Source of the DNA: an uncultured Fibrobacter sp.
GTDB taxonomy: Bacteria > Fibrobacterota > Fibrobacteria > Fibrobacterales > Fibrobacteraceae
Direction: 5' to 3'
Assembly: GCA_937891805.1 (NCBI GenBank)
Contig: CALATK010000203.1
Location: 1-17,371 of the forward strand
DNA length: 17,371 nt
In this document: positions 1 through 7,021 of the stretch, piece by piece
Numbering within the stretch: the stretch's first letter is position 1
Layout: each line of letters opens with the position of its first letter
Notes under the pieces: generated by a model
What the model was told of the DNA's origin: nothing
Databases searched by the model: none
Seen by the model: the letters and a program-made list of their open reading frames with translations, nothing else
Translations under genes and position numbers: made by a program

Positions 1-178
1 AGCAGGATCTTTCCGCTGCCGCGCAGGGAGATCTTGCAGCCCTCTGAAACTGCTTTATCCGGCTTTTCACAGGGCAGTCCATCGATGGCCACCTTGCCTG
101 CGGTCACATACTGGGCTGCGGCGCTGCGTCCCAGGCGGATCATCATATCGCCATCGTCCAGCAGATGGACCACTCCTC
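1..178 (-). CDS. S4-like RNA-binding domain fragment (YlmH-like), partial at both ends
   Basis: The minus strand is open from about base 178 to the window edge and encodes a stretch with the pattern of an S4 RNA-binding domain: LGRSAAAQYVTAGKVAIDG, then PDKAV, then ISLRGSGKIL. This resembles the C-terminal S4 domain of YlmH-type proteins of Clostridia/Firmicutes, in which the helix-rich LSRSxA...AGKV part is followed by an RGxGK strand. No start or stop codon lies in the window. The upper limit is uncertain because the homology to S4 appears to stop between about 130 and 178, where the aminotransferase sequence on the other strand takes over. It is compositionally and phylogenetically unlike the rest of the window, so it may come from another genome through chimeric assembly. 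The S4 assignment is by eye; the exact family is unsure. Confidence 0.5.
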
Positions 179-761
179 CATGGACGAGATCCGCAAGGTG
201 CTCGACAAGGCCAAGGCAAACAACGCGCTCGTCATCGTCGACGAGGCCTACTACCTGTTCCACAAGGAGACGGCGCTCCCGCTGCTCAAGGAATACGACA
301 ACCTCGTCATCCTGCGCACGTTCTCGAAGATGCTCTCGATGCCGGGGCTGCGCGTGGGCGTCGTGATATCGAGCGCCGAGAACGCCCAGTACATCCGCAA
401 CTACAAGCCGCACTACACGGTGAACGCCGTGGCGCTCGCCGTCGCCGAGGAGATGGTCGCCAACTACGACCGCGTCGTGAAGGAGCTCACTGAAAAGTTC
501 GAAGCCGGCAAGAAGAGTCTGCTCGAAGCCCTCGACAAGACCGGATATTCCTACATCCCGACGGAAGGATGCTTCATCTGCATCACGCCGAAGCTCAGGA
601 CTGCCGAGTACATCACCGACGAACTCAAGAACCGCGGCATCCTCATCTTCTGCGGCAAGGGAGATTCCGCAGGGTTCCTGCGCGTCACCATCTGGGACAA
701 GAAGTACATGGAAATGTTCATGAAGGAACTCGTGCAGATCGACGTTCCCGAAGGAGCCTAG
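165..761 (+). CDS. HisC-like class I/II PLP aminotransferase, C-terminal part only
   Basis: This is the C-terminal 195 or so residues of a fold-type I aminotransferase of the histidinol-phosphate type. Visible landmarks are the VDEAYY segment (residues 23-30; the Asp that contacts the pyridine nitrogen) and RTFSKMLSMPGLRVG with the PLP lysine at residue 55. The family is usually 350-370 aa, so the N-terminal half, including the NPNNPTG stretch, is missing. Reading the same frame upstream gives a stop at 45-47 and no aminotransferase sequence, so the ATG at 165 is only the first in-frame Met, not a true start. The stop is one base before the next gene, whose Shine-Dalgarno (GAAGGAG) lies inside this CDS; the two are co-transcribed. 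With a cytidylyltransferase and LicD downstream it probably aminates a small phosphorylated alcohol or sugar precursor rather than serving histidine synthesis (inference). It is truncated either by chimeric assembly or by a real rearrangement. Confidence 0.85.
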   Translation: MDHSSMDEIRKVLDKAKANNALVIVDEAYYLFHKETALPLLKEYDNLVILRTFSKMLSMPGLRVGVVISSAENAQYIRNYKPHYTVNAVALAVAEEMVANYDRVVKELTEKFEAGKKSLLEALDKTGYSYIPTEGCFICITPKLRTAEYITDELKNRGILIFCGKGDSAGFLRVTIWDKKYMEMFMKELVQIDVPEGA

Positions 762-762
762 T

Positions 763-1479
763 ATGAAGCATATCGCCATCATCCTCGCGGGCGGAGTCGG
801 AAAGCGCATGGGAGGCGCCATGCCCAAGCAGTTTCTCTCCCTCAACGACAAGCCCGTCATCGTCTACACGCTCGAGAATTTCCAGCGGAACGAGAACATC
901 GACGGCATAGTCGTCGTATGCGTGGAAGACTGGATCGAGCACCTGAAGGAAATCCTCGACGAATACAAGATTACCAAGGTGAAGTGGGTCGTCGCCGGCG
1001 GCGATACTTCGCACGATTCCACGAGGAACGGCATCTTCTTCTTGCGCGACAAGCTCGAGGACGGCGACCAGATCATCATCCACGATGCCGCCCGCCCGAT
1101 TCTCCCGCAGGCGGCCATCAACGAGATGCTGCGCATCTCGCACGAGAAGGGAAACGCCTCTCTCGCTATCCCCTGCCACGAGACAGTACTCTTCACTGAC
1201 GACGGCAAGAGCGGAGACAAGGAACTCGACCGCAGTTCCATCATGCGTATACAGACACCACAAGCTTATAACTATAAGTTTATTCGCGAACTATATGAGT
1301 TGGCGGAAAAAGAAAATAAACATGATTTCATATACGCTGATTTGGTTGCGGTTTATTATGGGAAACGGGTCTATTTTTCAAAAGGATTTACAAACAACAT
1401 TAAAATAACGCGAAAAGAAGACATTCCTCTTTGCAAGTCCCTAATGAAATTTAGTGAAGATGATTTGTTTAATTCTTGA
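763..1479 (+). CDS. IspD/TarI-like cytidylyltransferase
   Basis: This is a CTP-dependent nucleotidyltransferase of the IspD/TarI family (238 aa, full family length). Landmarks are the nucleotide-binding AGGVGKRMG (residues 9-17) with PKQF (21-24), GGDTSHDSTRNG (79-90), HDAARP (107-112) and RIQTPQ (162-167). Family members couple CTP to methylerythritol phosphate (IspD) or ribitol phosphate (TarI/Bcs1). The setting, between a HisC-like aminotransferase and LicD, argues for activating a phospho-alcohol for glycan decoration and not for isoprenoid synthesis, but the substrate cannot be read from sequence. A good Shine-Dalgarno (GAAGGAG, 6 bases before ATG) supports the start. The first 160 codons are GC-rich and the rest, from about base 1250, AT-rich, with the switch inside the conserved QTPQ motif; the reading frame and family length are kept. 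Confidence 0.85.
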   Translation: MKHIAIILAGGVGKRMGGAMPKQFLSLNDKPVIVYTLENFQRNENIDGIVVVCVEDWIEHLKEILDEYKITKVKWVVAGGDTSHDSTRNGIFFLRDKLEDGDQIIIHDAARPILPQAAINEMLRISHEKGNASLAIPCHETVLFTDDGKSGDKELDRSSIMRIQTPQAYNYKFIRELYELAEKENKHDFIYADLVAVYYGKRVYFSKGFTNNIKITRKEDIPLCKSLMKFSEDDLFNS

Positions 1480-1537
1480 TTTCGTGCATTCATCACAAGA
1501 TCGTTCTCATCACTTGCAACTTTGAGATTCGTTAGTT

Positions 1538-2443
1538 ATGGTTGATTTAATCCATCCCCCTCCAAAAGAATTTCTAAATGAAGAAGACCGTGATGGCTAT
1601 GTTGTTTCGGCAAAGATGAAGGCCGTTTGGGCTGTTGAGCTGGATCTCGTGCAAGAACTTTTAAGAGTCTGCGAAAAAAATAATTTAAGAATTTATGCTA
1701 TTTCGGGGACGTTGCTCGGTGCTATGCGCCACAATGGTTTTATACCATGGGATGATGACATGGATTTCATCATGTTTCGTGATGATTATAAGCGGCTTTG
1801 TGTGATTGCTCCACAGGAATTTAAGCATCCTTATTTTTTTCAAGAGTCAGAATCTGGTAAAGAACTGGTTTTTGGCTGTGCCAAATTAAGAAACAGTGAT
1901 ACTGCTGCAATAGAAAAAAACAGGCTCTTTTCATATAATCAAGGAATCTCTATAGATATTTTTCCGCTAGATAATATTGCCGATGCGAAAATTAGTCGAA
2001 TTGTTCAAGAATCAAAAATATCTATTTATAGAACGCTAACATGGGGATTTGCTTATTTTTCCACAAGATATTTTCCGGCAGAAAATCGTTGGCTTCGAAT
2101 TCCCAAAAGTTTTGTTCATTTGGCTTTTGGTGGAATTTTTAAATTGCTTCAAACATTCTTTTTTAGGAAGATGCTGAAAATTGCACAAAGATATAATTCC
2201 ACTGATTCTGTCATGTGCCAAGTTCCTGTATTTACCTCCATGAAATCAAATTTTTATAGGGAAGATTTTTCACAAATACAAATGCAATCGTTCGAGTATA
2301 TTGAAATACCCGTAATGAATGGTCTTGATAGAGTGCTGCGTGCAACCTATGGTGAAAATTGGCAGATTCCGACTAAAGAACCCAATTGCCATGGAACTAT
2401 GTTTTTTGATACGGATAAATCTTATCTTGAGTATAAAAAGTAA
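1538..2443 (+). CDS. LicD-family phosphotransferase
   Basis: The protein is a LicD/FKRP-type nucleotidyltransferase-fold enzyme that moves a phospho-substituent (phosphocholine, phosphoribitol or similar) from a CDP carrier onto a glycan. The hallmark block, SGTLLGAMRHNGFIPWDDDMD at residues 56-76, carries the metal-binding Asp cluster in WDDDMD. At 301 aa it is a typical single-domain length. There is no signal peptide, so it should act on the cytoplasmic face. It begins 58 bases after the cytidylyltransferase stop, without a clear Shine-Dalgarno or promoter, and probably continues the same transcript; the cytidylyltransferase is the natural supplier of its CDP donor. It shares the AT-rich composition of the sialic-acid operon, with which it is convergent (20 bases between stops). 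The transferred group is unknown. Confidence 0.85.
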   Translation: MVDLIHPPPKEFLNEEDRDGYVVSAKMKAVWAVELDLVQELLRVCEKNNLRIYAISGTLLGAMRHNGFIPWDDDMDFIMFRDDYKRLCVIAPQEFKHPYFFQESESGKELVFGCAKLRNSDTAAIEKNRLFSYNQGISIDIFPLDNIADAKISRIVQESKISIYRTLTWGFAYFSTRYFPAENRWLRIPKSFVHLAFGGIFKLLQTFFFRKMLKIAQRYNSTDSVMCQVPVFTSMKSNFYREDFSQIQMQSFEYIEIPVMNGLDRVLRATYGENWQIPTKEPNCHGTMFFDTDKSYLEYKK

Positions 2444-2463
2444 AATATGCTACATTTTTATAA

Positions 2464-3462
2464 TTAAGATTTTTTGCTAAAGTTCATCATCCATTCGGGA
2501 CTCATCGAAATTTTTTCATCTGCACAGAAAACCGCATTTATTGCAGTTGAAAAAACTGTTATCGCTTTTTTGAAATGAAATTTTTCTTTGAGTTGATATA
2601 CTTCAAATGGAACGTCTTGATTGCCTAAAATTATTGCGTCAGGGAATATTTTTGTATAGTCCTCTTTTTCTCTTGGGTGAATTTTTATATATAATTTCCC
2701 TGTAGCGTATTTATTGACAAGATGCTTATAAATATGAATTTTTGTTTCATGACAGACTAAAGAATCTTCTGAAAGCGGCTGAGTTAATAACAGTGTTTTA
2801 TCTCCCAACTCAATGTTTTTCAATGGTTTGTAGTCAAATACATGAGCGATGATGTCAATTTGCTCAGGGGTGAGCTTTTTAAACATTTGCTCTCTATTCT
2901 GAACTATTATGTTGTTGTGGCTTAAGCGAAGGTTCTTATTTTCGTTCACTTCAATGGATTTTATGAATTTAGATGTTCCCCAATAATCCCATGAAATACC
3001 TAAAAGTCTATAGATAAAATCATATATTTTTATGCGCTTATTTTTGTATTTGGATAATTTGAAGTTGTCTAAGCCATCTTCAATATGGTTATAGTATATT
3101 TTCGCGTTGTTTAACCAGCAACCAAAATAAGAATTGTCGTCATAAATGTATATTTCTGAGTCATATGCGATAAAATTGAACAAAAAATTTCTTTTTTTTA
3201 TTATTTGTGATAAAAAGGGAATTTTATTCTGCTGTATTTTTGTAAGAAAAACATTTAGAAGAATTTTAAATCGATTGCTGTAAATCATACAATCTTTGAA
3301 AAGAAATTGAACGTTGTGGACAATCTTTGATGAGATGTTTTTTCTCATTATAATAACAGAGTCTTTTCCGATACGATTATCTAAAAGAGTTTTAGCAATG
3401 CTAATTAATAGATGGTATTGTGTATCTATAATGTATATATTTTTTTTTGCGTTTGTGACCAT
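2464..3462 (-). CDS. GT52-like sialyltransferase
   Basis: This is a 332-aa glycosyltransferase that I place near family GT52 (Lst-like sialyltransferases). It shows the motifs shared by bacterial sialyltransferases of GT38/52/80: an acidic D/E-D/E-G motif (EDG, residues 128-130, in NHIEDGLDNF), an HP motif (IKIHPRE, His262-Pro263) and a Ser/Thr motif (VFSTAINAVF, around 305). The N-terminus IYIIDTQYHLLISI has the look of the first Rossmann strand and helix of this group, and LLLTQPLSED (224-233) precedes the HP motif as in its relatives. No signal peptide or membrane segment is seen, so it should act in the cytoplasm. It is the last gene of the neu-type operon, starting one base after the flippase stop (TGA-T-ATG) with no visible Shine-Dalgarno, which suggests translational coupling. 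The presence of NeuB and NeuA in the operon supports a CMP-nonulosonate donor. Linkage and acceptor are unknown. Confidence 0.7.
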   Translation of the reverse strand: MVTNAKKNIYIIDTQYHLLISIAKTLLDNRIGKDSVIIMRKNISSKIVHNVQFLFKDCMIYSNRFKILLNVFLTKIQQNKIPFLSQIIKKRNFLFNFIAYDSEIYIYDDNSYFGCWLNNAKIYYNHIEDGLDNFKLSKYKNKRIKIYDFIYRLLGISWDYWGTSKFIKSIEVNENKNLRLSHNNIIVQNREQMFKKLTPEQIDIIAHVFDYKPLKNIELGDKTLLLTQPLSEDSLVCHETKIHIYKHLVNKYATGKLYIKIHPREKEDYTKIFPDAIILGNQDVPFEVYQLKEKFHFKKAITVFSTAINAVFCADEKISMSPEWMMNFSKKS

Positions 3463-3463
3463 A

Positions 3464-4753
3464 TCAAAAATTTCGTAAGGTGTAATTTAGGTTTTCTTCA
3501 ATTGCCTTTATAGCATTCCTTCGAACAAAGAGAACAACTCCTGCTTGGGTAACGCAATATGCTAGGCATGTGTAATAAATGGAATAGCGTGTGAAAATTA
3601 GAGCGAAAACCAAGTGAAGAATAGCGAACGAAAATGTTATATACATAAGATTTTTGGTTCGCTTGAAAAAGAATAGGTAATTCGTGTATAGATAATAGAT
3701 ACATTGCAAGAACGCGAAAATTGCCAGAATTACAAAATATTTTACTGCGGGTGTGTATTGGGGTAAAAAAATGGGAACTAGTATATAACAGAGTGCTGTA
3801 ATGGCAATGCTGCAAAATAAATAAACTAGAAATATCATTTTTTTTTGTTTGTTTAATAGGCGAATTTTATTTTTTGGGGGTAAATCCTTATTTCCAAGAA
3901 CTTCAAAGATGTTGACTGTATTTGCTTCATTAAAGCCACTTCCAATCATCATTATTGCTGCCGAGAGAGAGTAGGCAAAGCTGAATAGACCAACTTGCTC
4001 CACATTGTAATGATAGTTGATTATGTATCTGTCACATCCCTGCTGTATAAAATTTGTTGCTAAATGAGGAATTAGAGGAATTCCCCAAGCCAATATCATT
4101 TTCCAGCGGCTTATATTTGGAAATGCAAAACATCCTATACGAAGATAATTTATAATACCTATGATTCCAAAGATGCAGGCGCAAATCAATTGGGCTAAAA
4201 CGCATCCAATCCAGTTCATGCCCATAAACTTAACGAAAAAAATTGATAGACCCAATAATAGAATTGCACTCCCGCATGAAAAAAATCCGTAAAAACGAAT
4301 ATTCTTTTTTATTCTAAAAAAATCAAGACAAATATTTGAGTAAATTGTAAAAAAAGATATTCCCACGGCCAGGTAGAGAAAATGCCAAGGAAAATCAATG
4401 TACGAAGATAGAATAGGCTGTAAAAGAAAGATAAATAAAAACATCAAGGATGCAACGATTAGTGTTGTAAAAAAGATGCATGGAAATGTTTTTTTTACGC
4501 TTTCTAAACCTTCTTGAAAATAGGAAACTAAAATATATCCTTGTGTAGTCATGGCTATGAAATAACCCATGAACATTACGATTGTACCGAAAAGACTCCA
4601 ATATCCGTATTCGGAGGGCGTGATGTATTTTGCTAAAACTATTAATAGAAGAAAATTTATCCCCTTGTTTATGAAAGAGAATATCGTAAAAAAACTTCCG
4701 TTTCTGAAAGTCTCGTTTTTAAACAAATTTTTATATTGCTTAATAACCGACAT
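3464..4753 (-). CDS. Wzx-type polysaccharide flippase (MATE/PST superfamily)
   Basis: This 429-aa, very hydrophobic protein has about 12 predicted membrane segments spread over its full length, the usual size and pattern of O-antigen/capsule repeat-unit flippases. The N-terminus, with FINKGINFLLLIVLAKYITPSEYG (residues about 27-50), is the characteristic first helix and loop of the polysaccharide biosynthesis (PST) family. It should move a lipid-linked oligosaccharide carrying the locus-specific sugar across the inner membrane. It lies 11 bases after neuA-type gene and directly before the sialyltransferase, in a five-gene minus-strand operon. The start ATG at 4753 has only a weak GCGAGA-like ribosome site. 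No Wzy polymerase is seen in the window, so polymerisation genes, if any, lie outside. Strongly AT-rich, like its neighbours. Confidence 0.85.
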   Translation of the reverse strand: MSVIKQYKNLFKNETFRNGSFFTIFSFINKGINFLLLIVLAKYITPSEYGYWSLFGTIVMFMGYFIAMTTQGYILVSYFQEGLESVKKTFPCIFFTTLIVASLMFLFIFLLQPILSSYIDFPWHFLYLAVGISFFTIYSNICLDFFRIKKNIRFYGFFSCGSAILLLGLSIFFVKFMGMNWIGCVLAQLICACIFGIIGIINYLRIGCFAFPNISRWKMILAWGIPLIPHLATNFIQQGCDRYIINYHYNVEQVGLFSFAYSLSAAIMMIGSGFNEANTVNIFEVLGNKDLPPKNKIRLLNKQKKMIFLVYLFCSIAITALCYILVPIFLPQYTPAVKYFVILAIFAFLQCIYYLYTNYLFFFKRTKNLMYITFSFAILHLVFALIFTRYSIYYTCLAYCVTQAGVVLFVRRNAIKAIEENLNYTLRNF

Positions 4754-4764
4754 AAATCTCGCAA

Positions 4765-5943
4765 TTAGCCTACGTGCTTAGAAGTTTTAGATAGTATTAT
4801 GTCCGCCCATTCTCTTACGCAACCTTCTCCACCTTTTGATTGCATTGTATGGATGTTTGGAATTTTTTTGACTGGATCTAGAGCATCAGCTGGACATGCT
4901 GCGAATCCGACTGCCTTTAATAAATCAATACAGTTTACGTCATCTCCTATATATGCAATTTCTGCCAAAGATAAACCTTCTTTTTTACAGATTTCTTTGG
5001 CTATAGTCAGTTTACCTCCATCTATTTTTCCTTGATAAAGATAATCGACATTGAGTTTCTTGGCTCGGGTTTCTACAATTTTGGTGTTTTCCGAGGTGAT
5101 TATACCAACCTTTATTCCTGCCTCGCGTAGCAAACGGATTCCAAGACCATCTCGGGTGTTGAATTTTTTTTGTTCGTCACCATTTTCAGTGTAATACATC
5201 CCGCCATCGGTAAGAGTGCCATCCACGTCCGTCAAGAATAGTTTGACATTCCAAACGCTAGAAGCCTTTTTTGAAAGGATATGTTTTTGCATTAATTTTT
5301 CTAGAATAATCCAGTCGTCTGGCTCGTCTATTTCTGTTGCTGTATATTCAGGCATTTCGTAAATTCCAATTCTTCCAGAAAGACGGTTCCCGTTTGCAAG
5401 AATGTTTTTTACGGAGCTGATATAGAATGCCCCATTTTCCATAAGCATCCCATCAAAGTTTTGACGACGCGGTCTATTTCTGTAGTCATAATTTAAACTA
5501 GTTCCATTTGCATTCCAAAAAAATCTGTAATTTCGAACGCATGTCAAAATTGAATCAAATTTCCCCGATTTGTATAATTGCATTGCTTCGGTAAAATGTT
5601 GTGTCTGCGTTAGGGGGGATGTTGCTTGAACGAGTATAAATATTTGATCTGCTGCCAATTTTGCATAAGTAATGTATTCTAGCATTACACTTTCTGTGCT
5701 TGCGGTGTCGCACGCATTTTCTGCAGACCGACGATAGATTTTTATTTTCTTATAATCAAAGGCGGCTATAGTTTCTTCGATTTTGTCGGAATCTGTTGCG
5801 ACGATTATTTCGTCAACTTGGTTGCAATTTTCAAGTGCTTCGATATTCCAGCAAACTAAGGGTTTGCCACAGAATGGCTTAATGTTTTTCAGGGGAATAG
5901 ATTTGCTTCCGCCGCGAACAGGAATAAACGCTATTACAGACAT
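4765..5943 (-). CDS. neuA: CMP-nonulosonic acid synthetase (NeuA) fused to a KdsC-like HAD phosphatase
   Basis: This is a two-domain protein of 392 aa. Residues 1 to about 225 are a cytidylyltransferase of the NeuA type: IPVRGGSK (7-14), QATSPL (about 107), NRPRRQNF, ENGAFYI and EIDEPDDW are all recognisable. Residues about 235-392 are a HAD phosphatase of the KdsC/CMAS C-terminal type, with LTDVDGTLTDGG, TRDGLGIRLLREAG, IGIITSEN-like and GDDVN. The pair can remove the 9-phosphate from a nonulosonic acid phosphate and then form the CMP-sugar. An earlier TTG at 5970 is in frame, but the ATG at 5943 has an AAAGG ribosome site and begins right at the canonical strand, so I use it. It follows the methyltransferase by 16 bases. 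The HAD motif GDDVNC has Cys where GDDxND is more usual. Whether the sugar is Neu5Ac, KDN or another acid is not decidable here. Confidence 0.88.
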   Translation of the reverse strand: MSVIAFIPVRGGSKSIPLKNIKPFCGKPLVCWNIEALENCNQVDEIIVATDSDKIEETIAAFDYKKIKIYRRSAENACDTASTESVMLEYITYAKLAADQIFILVQATSPLTQTQHFTEAMQLYKSGKFDSILTCVRNYRFFWNANGTSLNYDYRNRPRRQNFDGMLMENGAFYISSVKNILANGNRLSGRIGIYEMPEYTATEIDEPDDWIILEKLMQKHILSKKASSVWNVKLFLTDVDGTLTDGGMYYTENGDEQKKFNTRDGLGIRLLREAGIKVGIITSENTKIVETRAKKLNVDYLYQGKIDGGKLTIAKEICKKEGLSLAEIAYIGDDVNCIDLLKAVGFAACPADALDPVKKIPNIHTMQSKGGEGCVREWADIILSKTSKHVG

Positions 5944-5959
5944 TTGGCAATACCTTTCT

Positions 5960-7021
5960 TCATTTAGCAAAATTTTTATGCGTTAGTTTCCATTTGATCA
6001 TAAAAAGAGATCTGTACAGCATTACAACGGTATTGAATCTATAGTAAATTCTATAAATGATGTTTTTGGGTGTTTGCCATTGTTTTTTGCTGCCGAGTAA
6101 ATAATTGGCGATATGCATGCTGTTATTTTTTAAGCTTTTGTTATAAATGAATTCTGGCATTGATGTGTTTCTTTCTTTTTTTAGTAGAAAAATGCATAAT
6201 TCGTCACTATATTCGACCTTAAATCCTAAAGAATCAAAGAAAACTTTAAGATAGTCTTGGTAAAAGTTGTAAATATGTGCGTTCTGAAAATAAAAGATGG
6301 GATTTTTATAGGCTTTTGCAATATCTAGAGAGCTAGGAATTTCAACTAGTAGGTACTTGCCCATTTTGATTTTCTTTGCAATATCATATATTTCTTTTAT
6401 GGGGTATAAAAAATGTTCCATTACATGCGACAGAATTATCAAGTCGCAACTGTCGTCTTTTAGTTGTTCTGAATAATCACCAAAATTAAGGTTTAACCGA
6501 AATTTATTTCCGAAATCAAGATATTCTTTATTAAAATCATACCCCGATACATTTTTTTCATGCTTTAAAAATGGCAGTAATATTCCGCCTGCGCCACATC
6601 CTATTTCAGCAACATTATCGATTTTAGATAGGATGTCTTTAGACTCTAGAATTTTGACGAATTTTTCGCCGTGTTTAACTTGATTGAAAAAAAAGAAGTC
6701 TGTTGGAGAACCTGTTGTATAAATTTTCCTATAGCTGTTTTTATAGAATAGTTCGTTTGACTCGTTATCAAAAACAAGTTTACTTCTAATAAGACCACAT
6801 TTTTTGCATAAAACCTGCGGTAATGGAAGACCATAGCGGTCTTTTTCGGATATGACGATGTCGTCTTGTTCTTTATCATTCCCGCATAGACAATGGTTCT
6901 CTACAAGTTTTAAGGAACCGTTTGTTATGTCTTCCTTTAATGATGACAGGGCTATCTTTTGCTTGTGAGATAATGGCCAGGTCCATTTCCCGTCATTTGT
7001 GTATAATGGAAATTTGCACAT
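5960..7021 (-). CDS. SAM-dependent methyltransferase with N-terminal Cys (zinc-like) motifs
   Basis: A 353-aa class I methyltransferase. The N-terminus has paired cysteines, CLC at 44-46 and CKKC at 72-75, the spacing of a zinc-binding knuckle seen in sugar C-methyltransferase-type proteins. The SAM-binding core follows: VAEIGCGAGG (137-146, motif I), SGYDFNKEY (end of the second strand) and LSHVMEHF (motif around 195-205). It starts at the ATG at 7021, whose A is the last base of the neuB stop (TAATG), preceded by AAGGTGG; a GTG three codons earlier is less likely. This overlap indicates translational coupling with the sialic acid synthase. The substrate is probably a sugar or glycan of the locus, but it could instead act on the nonulosonic acid or its acceptor; the sequence does not say. 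Confidence 0.75.
   Translation of the reverse strand: MCKFPLYTNDGKWTWPLSHKQKIALSSLKEDITNGSLKLVENHCLCGNDKEQDDIVISEKDRYGLPLPQVLCKKCGLIRSKLVFDNESNELFYKNSYRKIYTTGSPTDFFFFNQVKHGEKFVKILESKDILSKIDNVAEIGCGAGGILLPFLKHEKNVSGYDFNKEYLDFGNKFRLNLNFGDYSEQLKDDSCDLIILSHVMEHFLYPIKEIYDIAKKIKMGKYLLVEIPSSLDIAKAYKNPIFYFQNAHIYNFYQDYLKVFFDSLGFKVEYSDELCIFLLKKERNTSMPEFIYNKSLKNNSMHIANYLLGSKKQWQTPKNIIYRIYYRFNTVVMLYRSLFMIKWKLTHKNFAK

Noticed and set aside
34..366. 110-codon plus-strand ORF rich in Arg, Ser and Thr
   Set aside because: It is a frame shadow of the aminotransferase and the S4 joint; low-complexity Arg/Ser/Thr composition is typical of reading GC-rich coding DNA in the wrong frame.
718..1263. 181-codon minus-strand ORF opposite the cytidylyltransferase
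   Set aside because: It lies fully antisense to a gene with clear motifs and ends where the GC-rich part ends, so it is a by-product of GC-rich codon use.
763..1479. Housekeeping ispD of the MEP isoprenoid pathway
   Set aside because: The family motifs fit, but the gene is co-transcribed with an aminotransferase and LicD in a glycan locus, with no ispF or other isoprenoid gene nearby. A TarI-like role is more likely, so no ispD symbol is given.
5941..5970. Upstream TTG start (5970) for the neuA fusion
   Set aside because: It would overlap the methyltransferase stop and add nine residues with no family likeness; the ATG at 5943 has a ribosome site and the canonical first strand.
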